Assembly: GCA_050949865.1 (NCBI GenBank)
Contig: JBMNGN010000003.1
Coordinates: 124,001-188,000 of the forward strand
Length of the DNA stretch: 64,000 bases
Direction of reading: 5' to 3'
Origin: JBMNGN01 sp050949865
Lineage (GTDB): Bacteria; Bacillota; Syntrophomonadia; Syntrophomonadales; Syntrophomonadaceae
In this document: positions 42,748 to 51,959 of the stretch, piece after piece
How positions within the stretch are numbered: position 1 is the first letter of the stretch
Layout: each line of letters begins with the position of its first letter
Made by a program: the position numbers and the translations under genes
Notes under the pieces: generated by a model
What the model saw: the letters and a program-made list of their open reading frames with translations, nothing else
What the model was told of the DNA's origin: nothing
Database searches by the model: none

Positions 42748-44583
42748 ATGGAAACCACGGTATTCAGGGATATTCTGCCCCGGGTTGCCAAACCGGTTCG
42801 GTATATGGGAAACGAGATGAACCTGATTAGAAAGGACTGGGAACTGGCAAAAACCAAGTTTCTCTTTGCCTTTCCTGATGTATATGAAATTGGCATGTCC
42901 CATATAGGCTGGAAAATACTATACGGAATTGTAAATGAAAATACGGAACACCTGATGGAAAGGGTATACGCTCCTTGGCCGGATATGGAAGCTTTAATCC
43001 GGAAGAAAGGACTGCCTTTATATGCCCTGGAATCTTACCGTCCCATGAGCAGTTTTGACGTTGTCGGTTTTTCTTTACAGTATGAGTTGTCGATTACTAA
43101 TGTTCTAAACATGTTAGATATGGGCGGGATACCTCTGTGGTCATTGGAGAGAACTGCCCAGGATCCGTTGATTATAGCTGGAGGGCCGGTGGTTTTTAAT
43201 CCCGAGCCTTTTGCAGAATTTTTTGATGCCTTTATAATTGGTGACGGGGAAGAGGTAATAGTTGAATTTCTCGATCTGGTTTATTGCACAAAGAATATGC
43301 CGAGGAAAGAGCGATTGCTTAAACTAGCAGGTATTAGCGGTGTTTATGTGCCTTCATTATATAATGTTAGTTATAATAGTGACGGCACTATTAGTTCAAT
43401 TAGTCCCAGAACTGATAATATAGGAGGAAAAATAAGGAAAAGAATCGTCAAAGACCTGGATAGCTCGTATTTTCCAGCTAAACCTGTTTTGCCCTATATG
43501 AATATTGTTCATGACAGAGCAGTGCTGGAAGTAATGAGGGGATGCCAGCGGGGATGCCGCTTTTGCCAGGCAGGGGTTATTTACCGGCCAGTAAGGGAAA
43601 GAAGCAGGAAAACACTGGAGGAACAGGCATACAACCTGATAAAGAACACCGGCTATGATGAAATCTCGCTGGCTTCGCTGAGTACCCTAGACTATTCCAA
43701 TGTTAGTTCACTGGTTAAAAATTTAATCGCTCAGTATGGAGATAAAGGAGTGGGAGTATCACTTCCTTCACTGCGGGTTGACGCTTTTTCGGTTGATTTG
43801 GCCAATCAGGTGCAAAAAGTCCGCAAAACTACTCTGACTTTTGCTCCGGAGGCAGGTTCCCAAAGGATGAGGGATACAATCAATAAAAACGTGACCGAAG
43901 AACAGCTTATGCAGGCGGTTGATGCAGCATTTAGGTCGGGATGGTCCTCGCTCAAACTATATTTTATGATAGGATTACCGGGAGAAAATGAAGAAGATCT
44001 TACAGGAATATTGGACCTGTTACAAAAAGTTAAAAAACGGGGAGACCAGCTTTCACCAAGATCGGTGGAAATCAGGGCCAGTATTGCTGCTTTTGTTCCC
44101 AAAGCCCACACTCCTTTTCAGTGGCGAGCCCAGGATACTATCGCCGAATTAGACCAGAAAATAAGTTTTCTTAAGAATAACAAGCTTAGGAAGATAAAAA
44201 TGAGCTTTAGCGATAGCAGAACCAGTTTCCTGGAAGGGGTTATAGCTAGGGGGGACCGGAAAATATCTTCGGTAATATATACGGCCTGGCAAAAAGGCTG
44301 CAAGCTCGATGGCTGGTCGGAATTTTTTGCCTTTGACCATTGGCTGGAATCTTTTTCGTCCTGCGGCATTGATCCGGAATTTTATACTAATCGCTCTCGC
44401 CCTTATAGTGAAATAATGCCCTGGGACTTTATAGATATTGGAGTAAGTAAAGAATATCTCCAAGAAGAGGATGAAAGAGCAAAGGCTATGGAGCCTACAG
44501 CTGATTGCCGGCAGGACGGTTGTAACAATTGCGGTATTTGCCCATCTTTTGAGGTTTCTGTGGATACCAGGGAGGATAATTAG
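42748..44583 (+). CDS. B12-binding-type radical SAM protein (TIGR03960-like)
   Basis: 611 residues, ATG with GGAGGAAGAG. N-terminal cobalamin-binding-like domain (FAFPDVYEIGMSHIGWKIL), radical SAM cluster motif MRGCQRGCRFCQAG (CxxxCxxC, about residue 255), and a C-terminal Cys patch CRQDGCNNCGICPS. It always travels with the next gene (DUF2344) and rng or rplU in Clostridia. The exact reaction is unknown; an RNA or ribosome modification role is often supposed but not shown. Full length for the family. Confidence 0.88.
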   Translation: METTVFRDILPRVAKPVRYMGNEMNLIRKDWELAKTKFLFAFPDVYEIGMSHIGWKILYGIVNENTEHLMERVYAPWPDMEALIRKKGLPLYALESYRPMSSFDVVGFSLQYELSITNVLNMLDMGGIPLWSLERTAQDPLIIAGGPVVFNPEPFAEFFDAFIIGDGEEVIVEFLDLVYCTKNMPRKERLLKLAGISGVYVPSLYNVSYNSDGTISSISPRTDNIGGKIRKRIVKDLDSSYFPAKPVLPYMNIVHDRAVLEVMRGCQRGCRFCQAGVIYRPVRERSRKTLEEQAYNLIKNTGYDEISLASLSTLDYSNVSSLVKNLIAQYGDKGVGVSLPSLRVDAFSVDLANQVQKVRKTTLTFAPEAGSQRMRDTINKNVTEEQLMQAVDAAFRSGWSSLKLYFMIGLPGENEEDLTGILDLLQKVKKRGDQLSPRSVEIRASIAAFVPKAHTPFQWRAQDTIAELDQKISFLKNNKLRKIKMSFSDSRTSFLEGVIARGDRKISSVIYTAWQKGCKLDGWSEFFAFDHWLESFSSCGIDPEFYTNRSRPYSEIMPWDFIDIGVSKEYLQEEDERAKAMEPTADCRQDGCNNCGICPSFEVSVDTREDN

Positions 44584-44584
44584 G

Positions 44585-45250
44585 TTGCATATTAGAGCAG
44601 AGTATCGAGTCGGTCCCGGGTTGAGATTCTTGTCAAACCTGGAGATGAAACATTTGATGGAAAGGGCTTTGCGCCGGGCTAACCTGCCCTTTGCGATCAG
44701 CAAAGGTTACAACCCGCAGATCCGGTTGTCAATGGGTACGGTTCTGCCGGTGGGGCTTTGGGGCGAAAAGGAGTACCTGGATTTAGAACTCGAAAATAAC
44801 TTAGAACTGGACGATTTTAAGAGTAGGTTGCAAACTGCACTGCCCGCTGAGCTGACCGTAACTGAATGCATTGAAATTTCTCCTGCAACTCCTTCCTTAA
44901 TGAACAGTATAAATACGGCGGTTTATTCTTTTCTTCTTAAGGATGTGCAGGTTAATCTTGAAGGGTGGAAAGAGCAGATCCTTAATGCCCCTTCGTTGAT
45001 CATAAAAAGCAAGGGCAAAAACAAAGACCGGGATAAGGATTTAAAGCCAGGGATTTATTCCATAAACCTGGCCCCTGACCGGATTGATTTTTGGGTGAAA
45101 TCCGGTGAAGGTAACATACGATATGATGAGCTGTTGGAATTAATCACCCGTACCGGGATCAGCTGCAAATCAATAATGGACGTTTTCAGGAGCGGCAATT
45201 ATATAAAAAAGGATTTGAATTATTTTACTCCTCTGGAAAAGGTGATATAG
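44585..45250 (+). CDS. DUF2344 (TIGR03936) protein, partner of the radical SAM enzyme
   Basis: 221 residues from the TTG at 44585, about 10 bases after GGGAGG and one base past the upstream stop. The family start RAEYRVGPGLRFLSNLEMKH and the motif ISKGYNPQIRLSMGTVLPVG are clear. In some genomes it is fused to the upstream radical SAM protein, so the two are functional partners. It ends where rng begins, suggesting coupling. Confidence 0.87.
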   Translation: MHIRAEYRVGPGLRFLSNLEMKHLMERALRRANLPFAISKGYNPQIRLSMGTVLPVGLWGEKEYLDLELENNLELDDFKSRLQTALPAELTVTECIEISPATPSLMNSINTAVYSFLLKDVQVNLEGWKEQILNAPSLIIKSKGKNKDRDKDLKPGIYSINLAPDRIDFWVKSGEGNIRYDELLELITRTGISCKSIMDVFRSGNYIKKDLNYFTPLEKVI

Positions 45251-46675
45251 TTGGACAAAGAAATAATAGTCGAAATATACCCATGGGAATCCAGGGTGGC
45301 AATTGTGGAAGAAGGGCGTTTGGCTGAGGTATTCTGGGCGGATCAAAACGAAAAAGTTGGAAATATATATAAAGGCAGAGTAAAAGATATTTTACCTGGT
45401 CTTTCTTGTGCTTTTATTGATATAGGACTGGCAAAAAACGCCTTTCTTTATTCGGGGGATGTTGTAACAAAGGATAACGGAACCCGGGGGTGGCTGAAAT
45501 CAGGTCAGGATATAATGGTTCAGGTTAAAAAAGAAGCGTTTATGGAAAAAGGAGCAAGGGTAACCGGTAATATTGCTATACCAGGCCATTACCTGGTTTT
45601 ATTGCCTTTTCAGAAAGAGGTATCCATATCACGTAAGATTACTGGAAATGTCCTGCGGGATCGTCTTAAGCAATTGATTGAGGATAATAAACCACAAAAT
45701 ATAGGGGCAATCCTGCGGACAGCCTGTATGGATGCCCAGGATAATGAAATACTTCTTGAACTGGAACAGCTCCTGTTGGTTTGGGAGGAAATAAAGTACC
45801 GTTACCGGAAGAGCAAAAGCCCCAGCCTGCTCTATGAAGATATTGATGTTGTGGAAAGAACATTGCGCGATTACCTGGATGGAGATATTACCCGGGTAGT
45901 GATAAATAATCACCAACTGGTGGAAAGAATTATGAGTTACCTGGAAAAAAAGAAAGCCAACCTCAGCTTCCCGGTAGTATTTGAGGAGGGAGATCTATTT
46001 GAAAAATACGGGTTAGAAAAAGATATCAAGAGGTCACTGCGGAGAAAGGTATGGCTTAAAAACGGGGGTTATCTAATCTTCGATCAAACCGAAGCTATGA
46101 CGGTAATCGATGTTAATAGCGGCAAGTATACCGGTAAGGATGATTTTGAAGAAACGGTCTTTAAGCTGAATATGGAGGCTGCTACTGAAATCCCCAGGCA
46201 ACTGCGCTTGCGCAGTATAGGCGGAATCATCCTTATTGACTTTATCGATATGCAAAACCAAATATATAGAGAACAGGTTGTGGCCAATTTAAAGGAGGAG
46301 CTGGAAAAAGACAAGGCCCATACTAAAATAATAGGCATTACCGGGCTGGGATTTTTGGAAATGACCAGGAAAAAATCAAGGTACGGGATATCGGAGTTTT
46401 TCACTGATGATTGTCCTCACTGCAATGGCAGGGGAAGGACTATAAACTTATATGCACTGGCCTGTGAAATTAAACGGAAACTGATTAGCCTGGATTATAT
46501 TGAAAATGAAGAAATAGTATGTAAAGCCAACCCCAAATTAGCGGAGTTTATTCTTGATGATGAAAAAGACCTGGAATATATTAGGAACCGGGCTGGCAAG
46601 AGGATAAAAATAGTCTCCAACCCGGAATTTAGCCTAACAGAATATACCATTAACAGCGGTTCAAGTGAGGGTTAA
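45251..46675 (+). CDS. rng: Ribonuclease E/G family endoribonuclease
   Basis: 474 residues, TTG start directly after the previous stop, with AAAAGGTG. S1-like RNA-binding domain (GNIYKGRVKDILPGLSCAFI) and RNase E/G catalytic core with DVNSGKYTGKDDFEE and the Asp-rich GIILIDFIDMQN. The zinc-link-type CPHCNGRGRT follows. It probably handles rRNA maturation and mRNA decay. The length fits RNase G rather than the long RNase E scaffold. Confidence 0.95.
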   Translation: MDKEIIVEIYPWESRVAIVEEGRLAEVFWADQNEKVGNIYKGRVKDILPGLSCAFIDIGLAKNAFLYSGDVVTKDNGTRGWLKSGQDIMVQVKKEAFMEKGARVTGNIAIPGHYLVLLPFQKEVSISRKITGNVLRDRLKQLIEDNKPQNIGAILRTACMDAQDNEILLELEQLLLVWEEIKYRYRKSKSPSLLYEDIDVVERTLRDYLDGDITRVVINNHQLVERIMSYLEKKKANLSFPVVFEEGDLFEKYGLEKDIKRSLRRKVWLKNGGYLIFDQTEAMTVIDVNSGKYTGKDDFEETVFKLNMEAATEIPRQLRLRSIGGIILIDFIDMQNQIYREQVVANLKEELEKDKAHTKIIGITGLGFLEMTRKKSRYGISEFFTDDCPHCNGRGRTINLYALACEIKRKLISLDYIENEEIVCKANPKLAEFILDDEKDLEYIRNRAGKRIKIVSNPEFSLTEYTINSGSSEG

Positions 46676-46827
46676 ACTGCCTTAGCACTATGCAGTAGGT
46701 TGACTTGAGGGGTTGTTTATGTTACTGTTTTAGTTGGTCAGCGATTTTTGTAACCGCGCAGTTCGGGTTTTAAATGGCCTGTAGCCTACCTTGCAACTGG
46801 CGAGTCTGAAAAATTGGAGGTAAGCCT
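46676..46827 (+). other. Leader region of the rplU-rpmA operon
   Basis: 152 bases between rng and rplU. Position and GC-rich inverted segments (for example TAACCGCGCAGTTCGGGTT, about 46751-46770) would fit an L21-type autoregulatory leader. I cannot confirm the consensus by eye. Confidence 0.3.
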
Positions 46828-47142
46828 ATGTATGCGATTATAACCACGGGTGGCAAACAGTATAAGATTAGTGAAGGCAGTGTGCTCAAGGTTGAAAAGT
46901 TGAAAGCGGAAAAAGGACAGAATATAGTGATTGATGAAGTCCTGATGTTGAATGATGGGAATGGCAACATCCGGATTGGCAATCCTATAGTGGAGAATGC
47001 CAGAGTCATTTTTAAGGTTCTGGATCAGGCTAGGGATAAAAAGATAATAGTATACAAATATAAGCGGAGAAAGAACTACCGAAGAAAGCAGGGGCATCGC
47101 CAGCCATATACCATGCTCAGGGTAGAAAAAATAGAAGGATAA
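46828..47142 (+). CDS. rplU: Ribosomal protein L21
   Basis: 104 residues, ATG with ATTGGAGG. The signature MYAIITTGGKQYKISEG and the basic tail KRRKNYRRKQGHRQPYT are typical of bL21 of the large subunit. In Bacillus and most Firmicutes the prp (ysxB) protease gene follows; here the next gene, 35 bases on, is rpmA directly. Confidence 0.98.
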   Translation: MYAIITTGGKQYKISEGSVLKVEKLKAEKGQNIVIDEVLMLNDGNGNIRIGNPIVENARVIFKVLDQARDKKIIVYKYKRRKNYRRKQGHRQPYTMLRVEKIEG

Positions 47143-47177
47143 TGTAAAGATAAATCAGACAGGAGGTGTTTGGCGAA

Positions 47178-47450
47178 ATGGCACATAAGAAGGGCGTAGG
47201 GAGTTCCAGGAACGGGAGAGACAGCGAATCCAAAAGACTGGGAGTCAAAAGATACGATGGACAGATAGTAAGAGCCGGAAATATTCTGGTTAGACAGAGA
47301 GGAAGCAAGATTCATCCCGGCAATAACGTGATGATTGGGAAAGATGATACTTTATTTGCCATTATCGATGGAACGGTAAAGTTTGAAAGAAAAGGAAAGG
47401 ATAAAAAACAGGTCAGCGTGTATCCTTTAGCCGAAACTATTACCGGTTAA
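47178..47450 (+). CDS. rpmA: Ribosomal protein L27 without the cleavable N-terminal extension
   Basis: 90 residues from the ATG at 47178, ten bases after AGGAGGTG. The product begins MAHKKGVGSSRNGRDSESKR, i.e. the short Gram-negative-like start. A GTG at 47166 would add only MFGE and overlaps the ribosome site. The MLRLDLQFFA-like prepeptide of most Firmicutes is absent, consistent with no Prp protease gene between rplU and rpmA. The N-terminus reaches the peptidyl-transferase centre. A terminator follows. Confidence 0.97.
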   Translation: MAHKKGVGSSRNGRDSESKRLGVKRYDGQIVRAGNILVRQRGSKIHPGNNVMIGKDDTLFAIIDGTVKFERKGKDKKQVSVYPLAETITG

Positions 47451-47480
47451 CCCTTAGGATATAGTACTAAGTATTATTGA

Positions 47481-47506
47481 ACCCCTGGAGTTTTTCAGGG
47501 GTTTTT
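47481..47506 (+). terminator. Intrinsic terminator after rpmA
   Basis: ACCCCTG (47481-47487), 8-base loop, CAGGGGT (47496-47502), then TTTT. Confidence 0.9.
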
Positions 47507-47539
47507 GCTATTATTAGGTAATGGTTAGGGGGAGTAATT

Positions 47540-48001
47540 GTGGAACTAAAGAGAGCTATTCAAATAATAAGAAGAATGCGGCACGATTTTGGCAATCACC
47601 TTCAAGTTATCAGCGGGTTCCTTGAGTTGGGAAGATATCAGGATCTTAGAGAATATCTGGATTATTTAGTTGAATTACTGGCTGCTGAAAGAATCGTATT
47701 TGAAAGCCCTGATGAGAAAACTATCCTTTTTCTGTATGAACAGCTATTATTGGCGCGTGATTTAGGAATAATACTAAGGTATAAGGAGATTAAACTGAAA
47801 TCAGTTGATGCTGTAAAATTATTGCAGGATAACGGTGAGCCACATAAGACCTTGGCCAGTCAGGCCAGCAGGTTAAGAACCCTGAAAGCTGATGAGCCTA
47901 CCGTAACCTTATCCTTACATGAAACGGCTGAAGGGATTGATCTGGTTTTCGGCTGTGAAGAATATTTTGCGGATAATTTAGTCATTTCACTCAAGGAGTA
48001 A
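47540..48001 (+). CDS. Spo0B-like phosphotransferase/sensor-kinase dimerisation domain protein
   Basis: 153 residues, GTG with GGGGGAG. The N-terminal helix carries RRMRHDFGNHLQVISGFLEL, the SPOB_a motif with the phosphorylatable His (RHDxxNHLQ) shared by Spo0B and DcuS/CitA-type kinases. The C-terminal part is short, and no ATP-binding N/G box is visible. It lies between rpmA and obg, precisely the spo0B position of Bacillus. This makes a Spo0B-like phosphorelay role plausible, though Clostridia are usually described as lacking Spo0B. The stop is four bases before obg. Confidence 0.8.
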   Translation: MELKRAIQIIRRMRHDFGNHLQVISGFLELGRYQDLREYLDYLVELLAAERIVFESPDEKTILFLYEQLLLARDLGIILRYKEIKLKSVDAVKLLQDNGEPHKTLASQASRLRTLKADEPTVTLSLHETAEGIDLVFGCEEYFADNLVISLKE

Positions 48002-48005
48002 GCCG

Positions 48006-49274
48006 ATGTTTGTTGATTTCGCAAAGATTTATGTTAAAGGCGGGGATGGTGGCAATGGGATCGTCGCCTTCCGCCGGGAAAAATATGTGCCCATGGGCGG
48101 ACCTGCTGGTGGAGATGGCGGCCGGGGGGGGAATGTTATAATACAAGCCGATGAAGGGCTTAGAACCTTAATGAATTTTAGGTTTAATAAACATTTTAAG
48201 GCCCAGCGGGGTTCCCACGGAAAGGGAAAAAACATGCATGGAGCATCAGGAGAGGACCTGATTATAAAGGTTCCAGTGGGCACAGTGGTTAAGGATGATG
48301 CTAATGATGAAGTTATAGCCGATTTAACTAGTCCTGGTGAGGAAGTCATAGTAGCCCGGGGAGGTAGAGGGGGCAGAGGGAATGCGAGGTTTACGTCGTC
48401 TATTAATAAGGCCCCTCATTTTTCCGAAAAAGGGGAACCGGGTGAAGAAAAGTGGGTAAAACTGGAACTAAAGCTGTTGGCAGATGTCGGTCTAATCGGA
48501 ATGCCCAATGCGGGAAAGTCAACCTTAATTTCCAGGATATCTGCTGCCCGGCCTAAGATTGCTGATTATCCCTTTACCACTTTAGTACCCAATTTGGGAG
48601 TCGTTACCACCAGAGCGGGTAATTCTTTTGTAGTTGCTGATATTCCAGGCCTGATCGAAGGAGCCCACCGAGGTGTAGGATTAGGCCATCAATTCTTAAA
48701 GCATATAGAACGAACCAGGGTGTTGCTGTTTGTATTGGATATTGCTCAAACCGGGGAAAGAGATGCCTGGCAGGATTATGCGATTTTGCGCCAAGAGCTG
48801 GAACAGTATAATCCAGAATTGGCTAAAAAGCCTTTTCTAATTGCAGCCAATAAAATGGATCTGCCTGAAGCACAGGCTAATGCAGAACGGATGAGAAATT
48901 TATTCGGGGAAAAGGTATGCTTTATTTCTGCTGTTACTGGGTCGGGAATTGACGAATTGATTGATAAAATTGAGCAGCTGCTGCAGAGTATTCCACCGGA
49001 AGAAATCATTGCCAGCAGGCAGGAAAGGGTAATAAGGCGTTATGAGGGAGAAAACGAACCCTTTAGAATTGAAATAAAGGATGGGATATTTGAGGTCAGC
49101 GGCCAAAGGATTGAGAAACTGGCAGCTATGACCAATTTCGATAGCGATGAAGGATTGCAGCGGTTTCAGAGGGCTATAGATAAAATGGGGCTTGAACAGG
49201 CATTAAAAGCCAAGGGCATTCAACCCGGCCAGACCGTAAGGGTTAAGGATTTGGAATTTGAGTACAGTGAGTAG
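48006..49274 (+). CDS. obg: Obg/CgtA GTPase
   Basis: 422 residues. Glycine-rich Obg fold (GGDGGNGIVAFRREKYVPMG) over about 1-158, G domain with GMPNAGKST, DIPGLIEGAHRG and NKMD, and a C-terminal OCT domain (about 345-420). It acts in 50S assembly and stress, and in Bacillus is needed for Spo0A phosphorelay activity. Its coupling to the upstream Spo0B-like gene repeats the Bacillus order. Confidence 0.98.
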   Translation: MFVDFAKIYVKGGDGGNGIVAFRREKYVPMGGPAGGDGGRGGNVIIQADEGLRTLMNFRFNKHFKAQRGSHGKGKNMHGASGEDLIIKVPVGTVVKDDANDEVIADLTSPGEEVIVARGGRGGRGNARFTSSINKAPHFSEKGEPGEEKWVKLELKLLADVGLIGMPNAGKSTLISRISAARPKIADYPFTTLVPNLGVVTTRAGNSFVVADIPGLIEGAHRGVGLGHQFLKHIERTRVLLFVLDIAQTGERDAWQDYAILRQELEQYNPELAKKPFLIAANKMDLPEAQANAERMRNLFGEKVCFISAVTGSGIDELIDKIEQLLQSIPPEEIIASRQERVIRRYEGENEPFRIEIKDGIFEVSGQRIEKLAAMTNFDSDEGLQRFQRAIDKMGLEQALKAKGIQPGQTVRVKDLEFEYSE

Positions 49275-49288
49275 TATGAGGTATACAT

Positions 49289-50416
49289 ATGGGGAAGAGA
49301 AATAATCTGGTCAATGCCAAACGCATTGTTATTAAAGTGGGTACCAGCACTCTGACCTACGGTACCGGTCAATTGAATATTGCCAGGATCGAGAGGCTGG
49401 TGCGGGAAATAGCTGATATTCACAATCAAAACCGGGAAGTGCTCTTAGTCACTTCCGGGGCGATAGGAGTAGGAGCAAACCGGATGGGGTTTAAGAGGGT
49501 GCCTAAAACTATGCCGGAAAAGCAAGCTTTAGCCGCCATTGGGCAGGGGGCCTTATTGCACCTGTACGAGAAACTATTTGCCGAATACAATAAAACAGTG
49601 GGACAGGTGCTCTTAACCCGCGGCGATCTTGATGACCGGATCAGGTATCTAAATGCTGCCAGCGCCTTGTCGGCCTTGCTGGGAATGAAAGTTATACCGA
49701 TAATTAATGAAAATGATACCGTGGCGGTTGAAGAAATAAAATTTGGGGATAATGATACCCTTTCAGCACTGGTTGGCGGGATAGTAGATGCCGATTTATT
49801 GATAATCCTATCTGATGTAGACGGATTATATGAATCAGACCCAAGGGTAAATCGGCAGGCCAGGCTGTTGACAGAAGTTAGAGAACTTACTAAAGAAATG
49901 GAACAAAACTCTAAAAACCGTGGCAGCAGCTTTTCCAGCGGTGGAATGTTAACCAAGCTTAATGCAGCTAGGATTTGCATGGCTGCCGGGATACCCATGA
50001 TTATTGCCAATGGCGCTACCGAAAATATTATTCGCCGGATAATCGATGGTGAGGAATTAGGTACTTTATTTATGCCCAGCCAGGGCAGAATGCATAGCAG
50101 GAAGAAATGGATTGCTTTTGGTTCCATAGTTCAGGGTAAGGTTTATGTGGATTGGGGGGCTTCAACAGCCTTGACCCGGCAGGGGAAGAGCCTGTTGCCA
50201 TCCGGGGTAACTGGAGTTGAAGGGGATTTTGAGCGCGGTAATGTGGCCGCGGTCATAAACCCTGATGGGCACGAAATAGCTCGGGGTATTGTAAACTATA
50301 ATGCCAACGAGATAAGGGTAATAGCGGGGAAAAAAACCGGTGAGATTGAAGCCATCCTTGGAAACAAGGATTATGATGAGGTAATACATAGGAACAACCT
50401 GTGGGTAGAAAGTTAA
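49289..50416 (+). CDS. proB: Glutamate 5-kinase
   Basis: 375 residues. Amino-acid kinase domain starting KRIVIKVGTSTLTYGTG, with LLVTSGAIGVGANRMG, IPIINENDTVAVEEIKFGDN and GGMLTKLNAARICMAAG. A C-terminal PUA domain covers about 280-370. It phosphorylates glutamate, the first and feedback-regulated step of proline synthesis. proA follows at 17 bases. Confidence 0.97.
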   Translation: MGKRNNLVNAKRIVIKVGTSTLTYGTGQLNIARIERLVREIADIHNQNREVLLVTSGAIGVGANRMGFKRVPKTMPEKQALAAIGQGALLHLYEKLFAEYNKTVGQVLLTRGDLDDRIRYLNAASALSALLGMKVIPIINENDTVAVEEIKFGDNDTLSALVGGIVDADLLIILSDVDGLYESDPRVNRQARLLTEVRELTKEMEQNSKNRGSSFSSGGMLTKLNAARICMAAGIPMIIANGATENIIRRIIDGEELGTLFMPSQGRMHSRKKWIAFGSIVQGKVYVDWGASTALTRQGKSLLPSGVTGVEGDFERGNVAAVINPDGHEIARGIVNYNANEIRVIAGKKTGEIEAILGNKDYDEVIHRNNLWVES

Positions 50417-50433
50417 GGTTAGGAGGTATTTAG

Positions 50434-51693
50434 ATGGATAAGCATTTGCAGGATACTCTGGTGCAGCAGGGAATTAAAGCCAGGAATGCTTCGAGGTTTT
50501 TGGCTACCGCATCTACTTCGGTTAAAAATCAGGCAATTAATGCCATAGCCGATGCTTTAGAGGCTAATTACCAGGCCATAATAAAAGAGAACCAGCTGGA
50601 TCTTGAACGGGGGGAAAAGCAGGGCCTTTCAGCAGCCTTGCTGGATCGGCTGAAACTTGATCAGGTCAGGGTAAGGGATATGGCCCAGGGATTAAGAGAA
50701 ATCGCCGCCCTTCCGGATCCGGTCGGAGAAGTTCTGGGCATGTGGAGAAGACCTAACGGCCTTGATATTGGGCGCATTCGAACCCCCATTGGTGTAGTTG
50801 GAATCATTTACGAATCCAGGCCTAATGTTACCGCTGATGCTGCCGGTCTATGCCTGAAAGCTGGCAATTCAGTTATTTTAAGGGGTGGGGAAGAAGCAAT
50901 CAATTCCAACCGAATTATTGCCCACATCGCCTCCCAAGCTGCGGAGCAGAGCGGGATCCCCGATGGGGCCATCCAATTAATTGACAGTGAAGATCGGGAA
51001 GCGGTAGTGTTCATGATGGGAATGCACGAGTATCTTGATGTGCTGATACCGCGCGGAGGCAAGGGATTAAAACAGGTGGTAATAGAAAACGCCAAAGTTC
51101 CTGTAATTATGACCGGGATGGGCAATTGCCACGTATATGTGGATGAACATGCCGATATCGATAAGGCAACCAGGATCGTATTCAATGCCAAAGTGCAGCG
51201 GCCATCGGTTTGCAATGCTGCCGAAACCCTGTTGGTCCATAAGAATATTGCGGAAAGATTCCTCCCTGGGATGATCGAAGAACTGCAGGATGCCGGAGTG
51301 GAAATTAGGGGATGCCAGGAAACCAGGCAGATCGTTAAAAGGATTAGAGAAGCGACGGATAGCGACTGGGATGAGGAATATCTCGATTTGATTCTGGCGG
51401 TAAAAGTAGTAGATAGCTTGGAAGCAGCTATTGACCATATTAATACTTATGGAACTGGACACAGTGAGGCTATAGTATCGGAAGACTATTCCCGGGTAAG
51501 AAAGTTTATGTCAGCGGTGGACGCTGCCGCGGTATATGCCAATGCTTCCACCCGCTTCACCGACGGAGGTGTATTTGGATTTGGAGCCGAAATGGGGATA
51601 AGTACCCAAAAACTCCATGCCAGAGGCCCTATGGGGTTAAACGAACTTACTACTACCAAATTTATTATCTACGGGGATGGACAGATCAGGTAG
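50434..51693 (+). CDS. proA: Gamma-glutamyl phosphate reductase
   Basis: 419 residues, ATG with TTAGGAGG. Aldehyde-dehydrogenase-like fold with PIGVVGIIYESRPNVTADAA and the catalytic Cys segment VQRPSVCNAAETLLVH. It converts glutamyl phosphate to the semialdehyde with NADPH. The proC step is not in the window. Terminator hairpin downstream. Confidence 0.98.
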   Translation: MDKHLQDTLVQQGIKARNASRFLATASTSVKNQAINAIADALEANYQAIIKENQLDLERGEKQGLSAALLDRLKLDQVRVRDMAQGLREIAALPDPVGEVLGMWRRPNGLDIGRIRTPIGVVGIIYESRPNVTADAAGLCLKAGNSVILRGGEEAINSNRIIAHIASQAAEQSGIPDGAIQLIDSEDREAVVFMMGMHEYLDVLIPRGGKGLKQVVIENAKVPVIMTGMGNCHVYVDEHADIDKATRIVFNAKVQRPSVCNAAETLLVHKNIAERFLPGMIEELQDAGVEIRGCQETRQIVKRIREATDSDWDEEYLDLILAVKVVDSLEAAIDHINTYGTGHSEAIVSEDYSRVRKFMSAVDAAAVYANASTRFTDGGVFGFGAEMGISTQKLHARGPMGLNELTTTKFIIYGDGQIR

Positions 51694-51741
51694 CAGGTAG
51701 GAATAAAAAACCAGCCTATGAGGGCTGATTCAGACCGTTGA

Positions 51742-51779
51742 AAAAGGCCACGTTTCATAGATTGGAACATGGCCTTTTC
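51742..51779 (+). terminator. Terminator hairpin after proA
   Basis: AAAAGGCCA (51742-51750) pairs with TGGCCTTTT (51770-51778), with an inner GTTTC/GGAAC stem. Confidence 0.75.
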
Positions 51780-51798
51780 CTTAGTATCTTTACCAAAT

Positions 51799-51858
51799 AA
51801 AAAACCCGGTTACAAGTCATAAACGCAACACTAAGTACGTTATTACAATTGACCCGGG
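51799..51858 (-). terminator. Terminator of the AbfD-like gene
   Basis: On the minus strand CCCGG (51854-51858) and CCGGG (51805-51809) close a long imperfect hairpin directly followed by a T6 run. A second perfect hairpin AACAAAGCC/GGCTTTGTT at about 51904-51926 lies nearer the gene. Confidence 0.6.
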
Positions 51859-51959
51859 ATCGTGGTCTTTAGCCATAACTATTACCCGAGTCTAACCAAC
51901 TTAACAAAGCCCGTCAGGCTTTGTTGAGAATATGCTATTTATTACATTTTGGTTATAGA

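Noticed and set aside
49426..50127. Minus-strand 233-codon frame opposite proB
   Set aside because: Antisense shadow; Ser/Pro-rich composition and no start signal.
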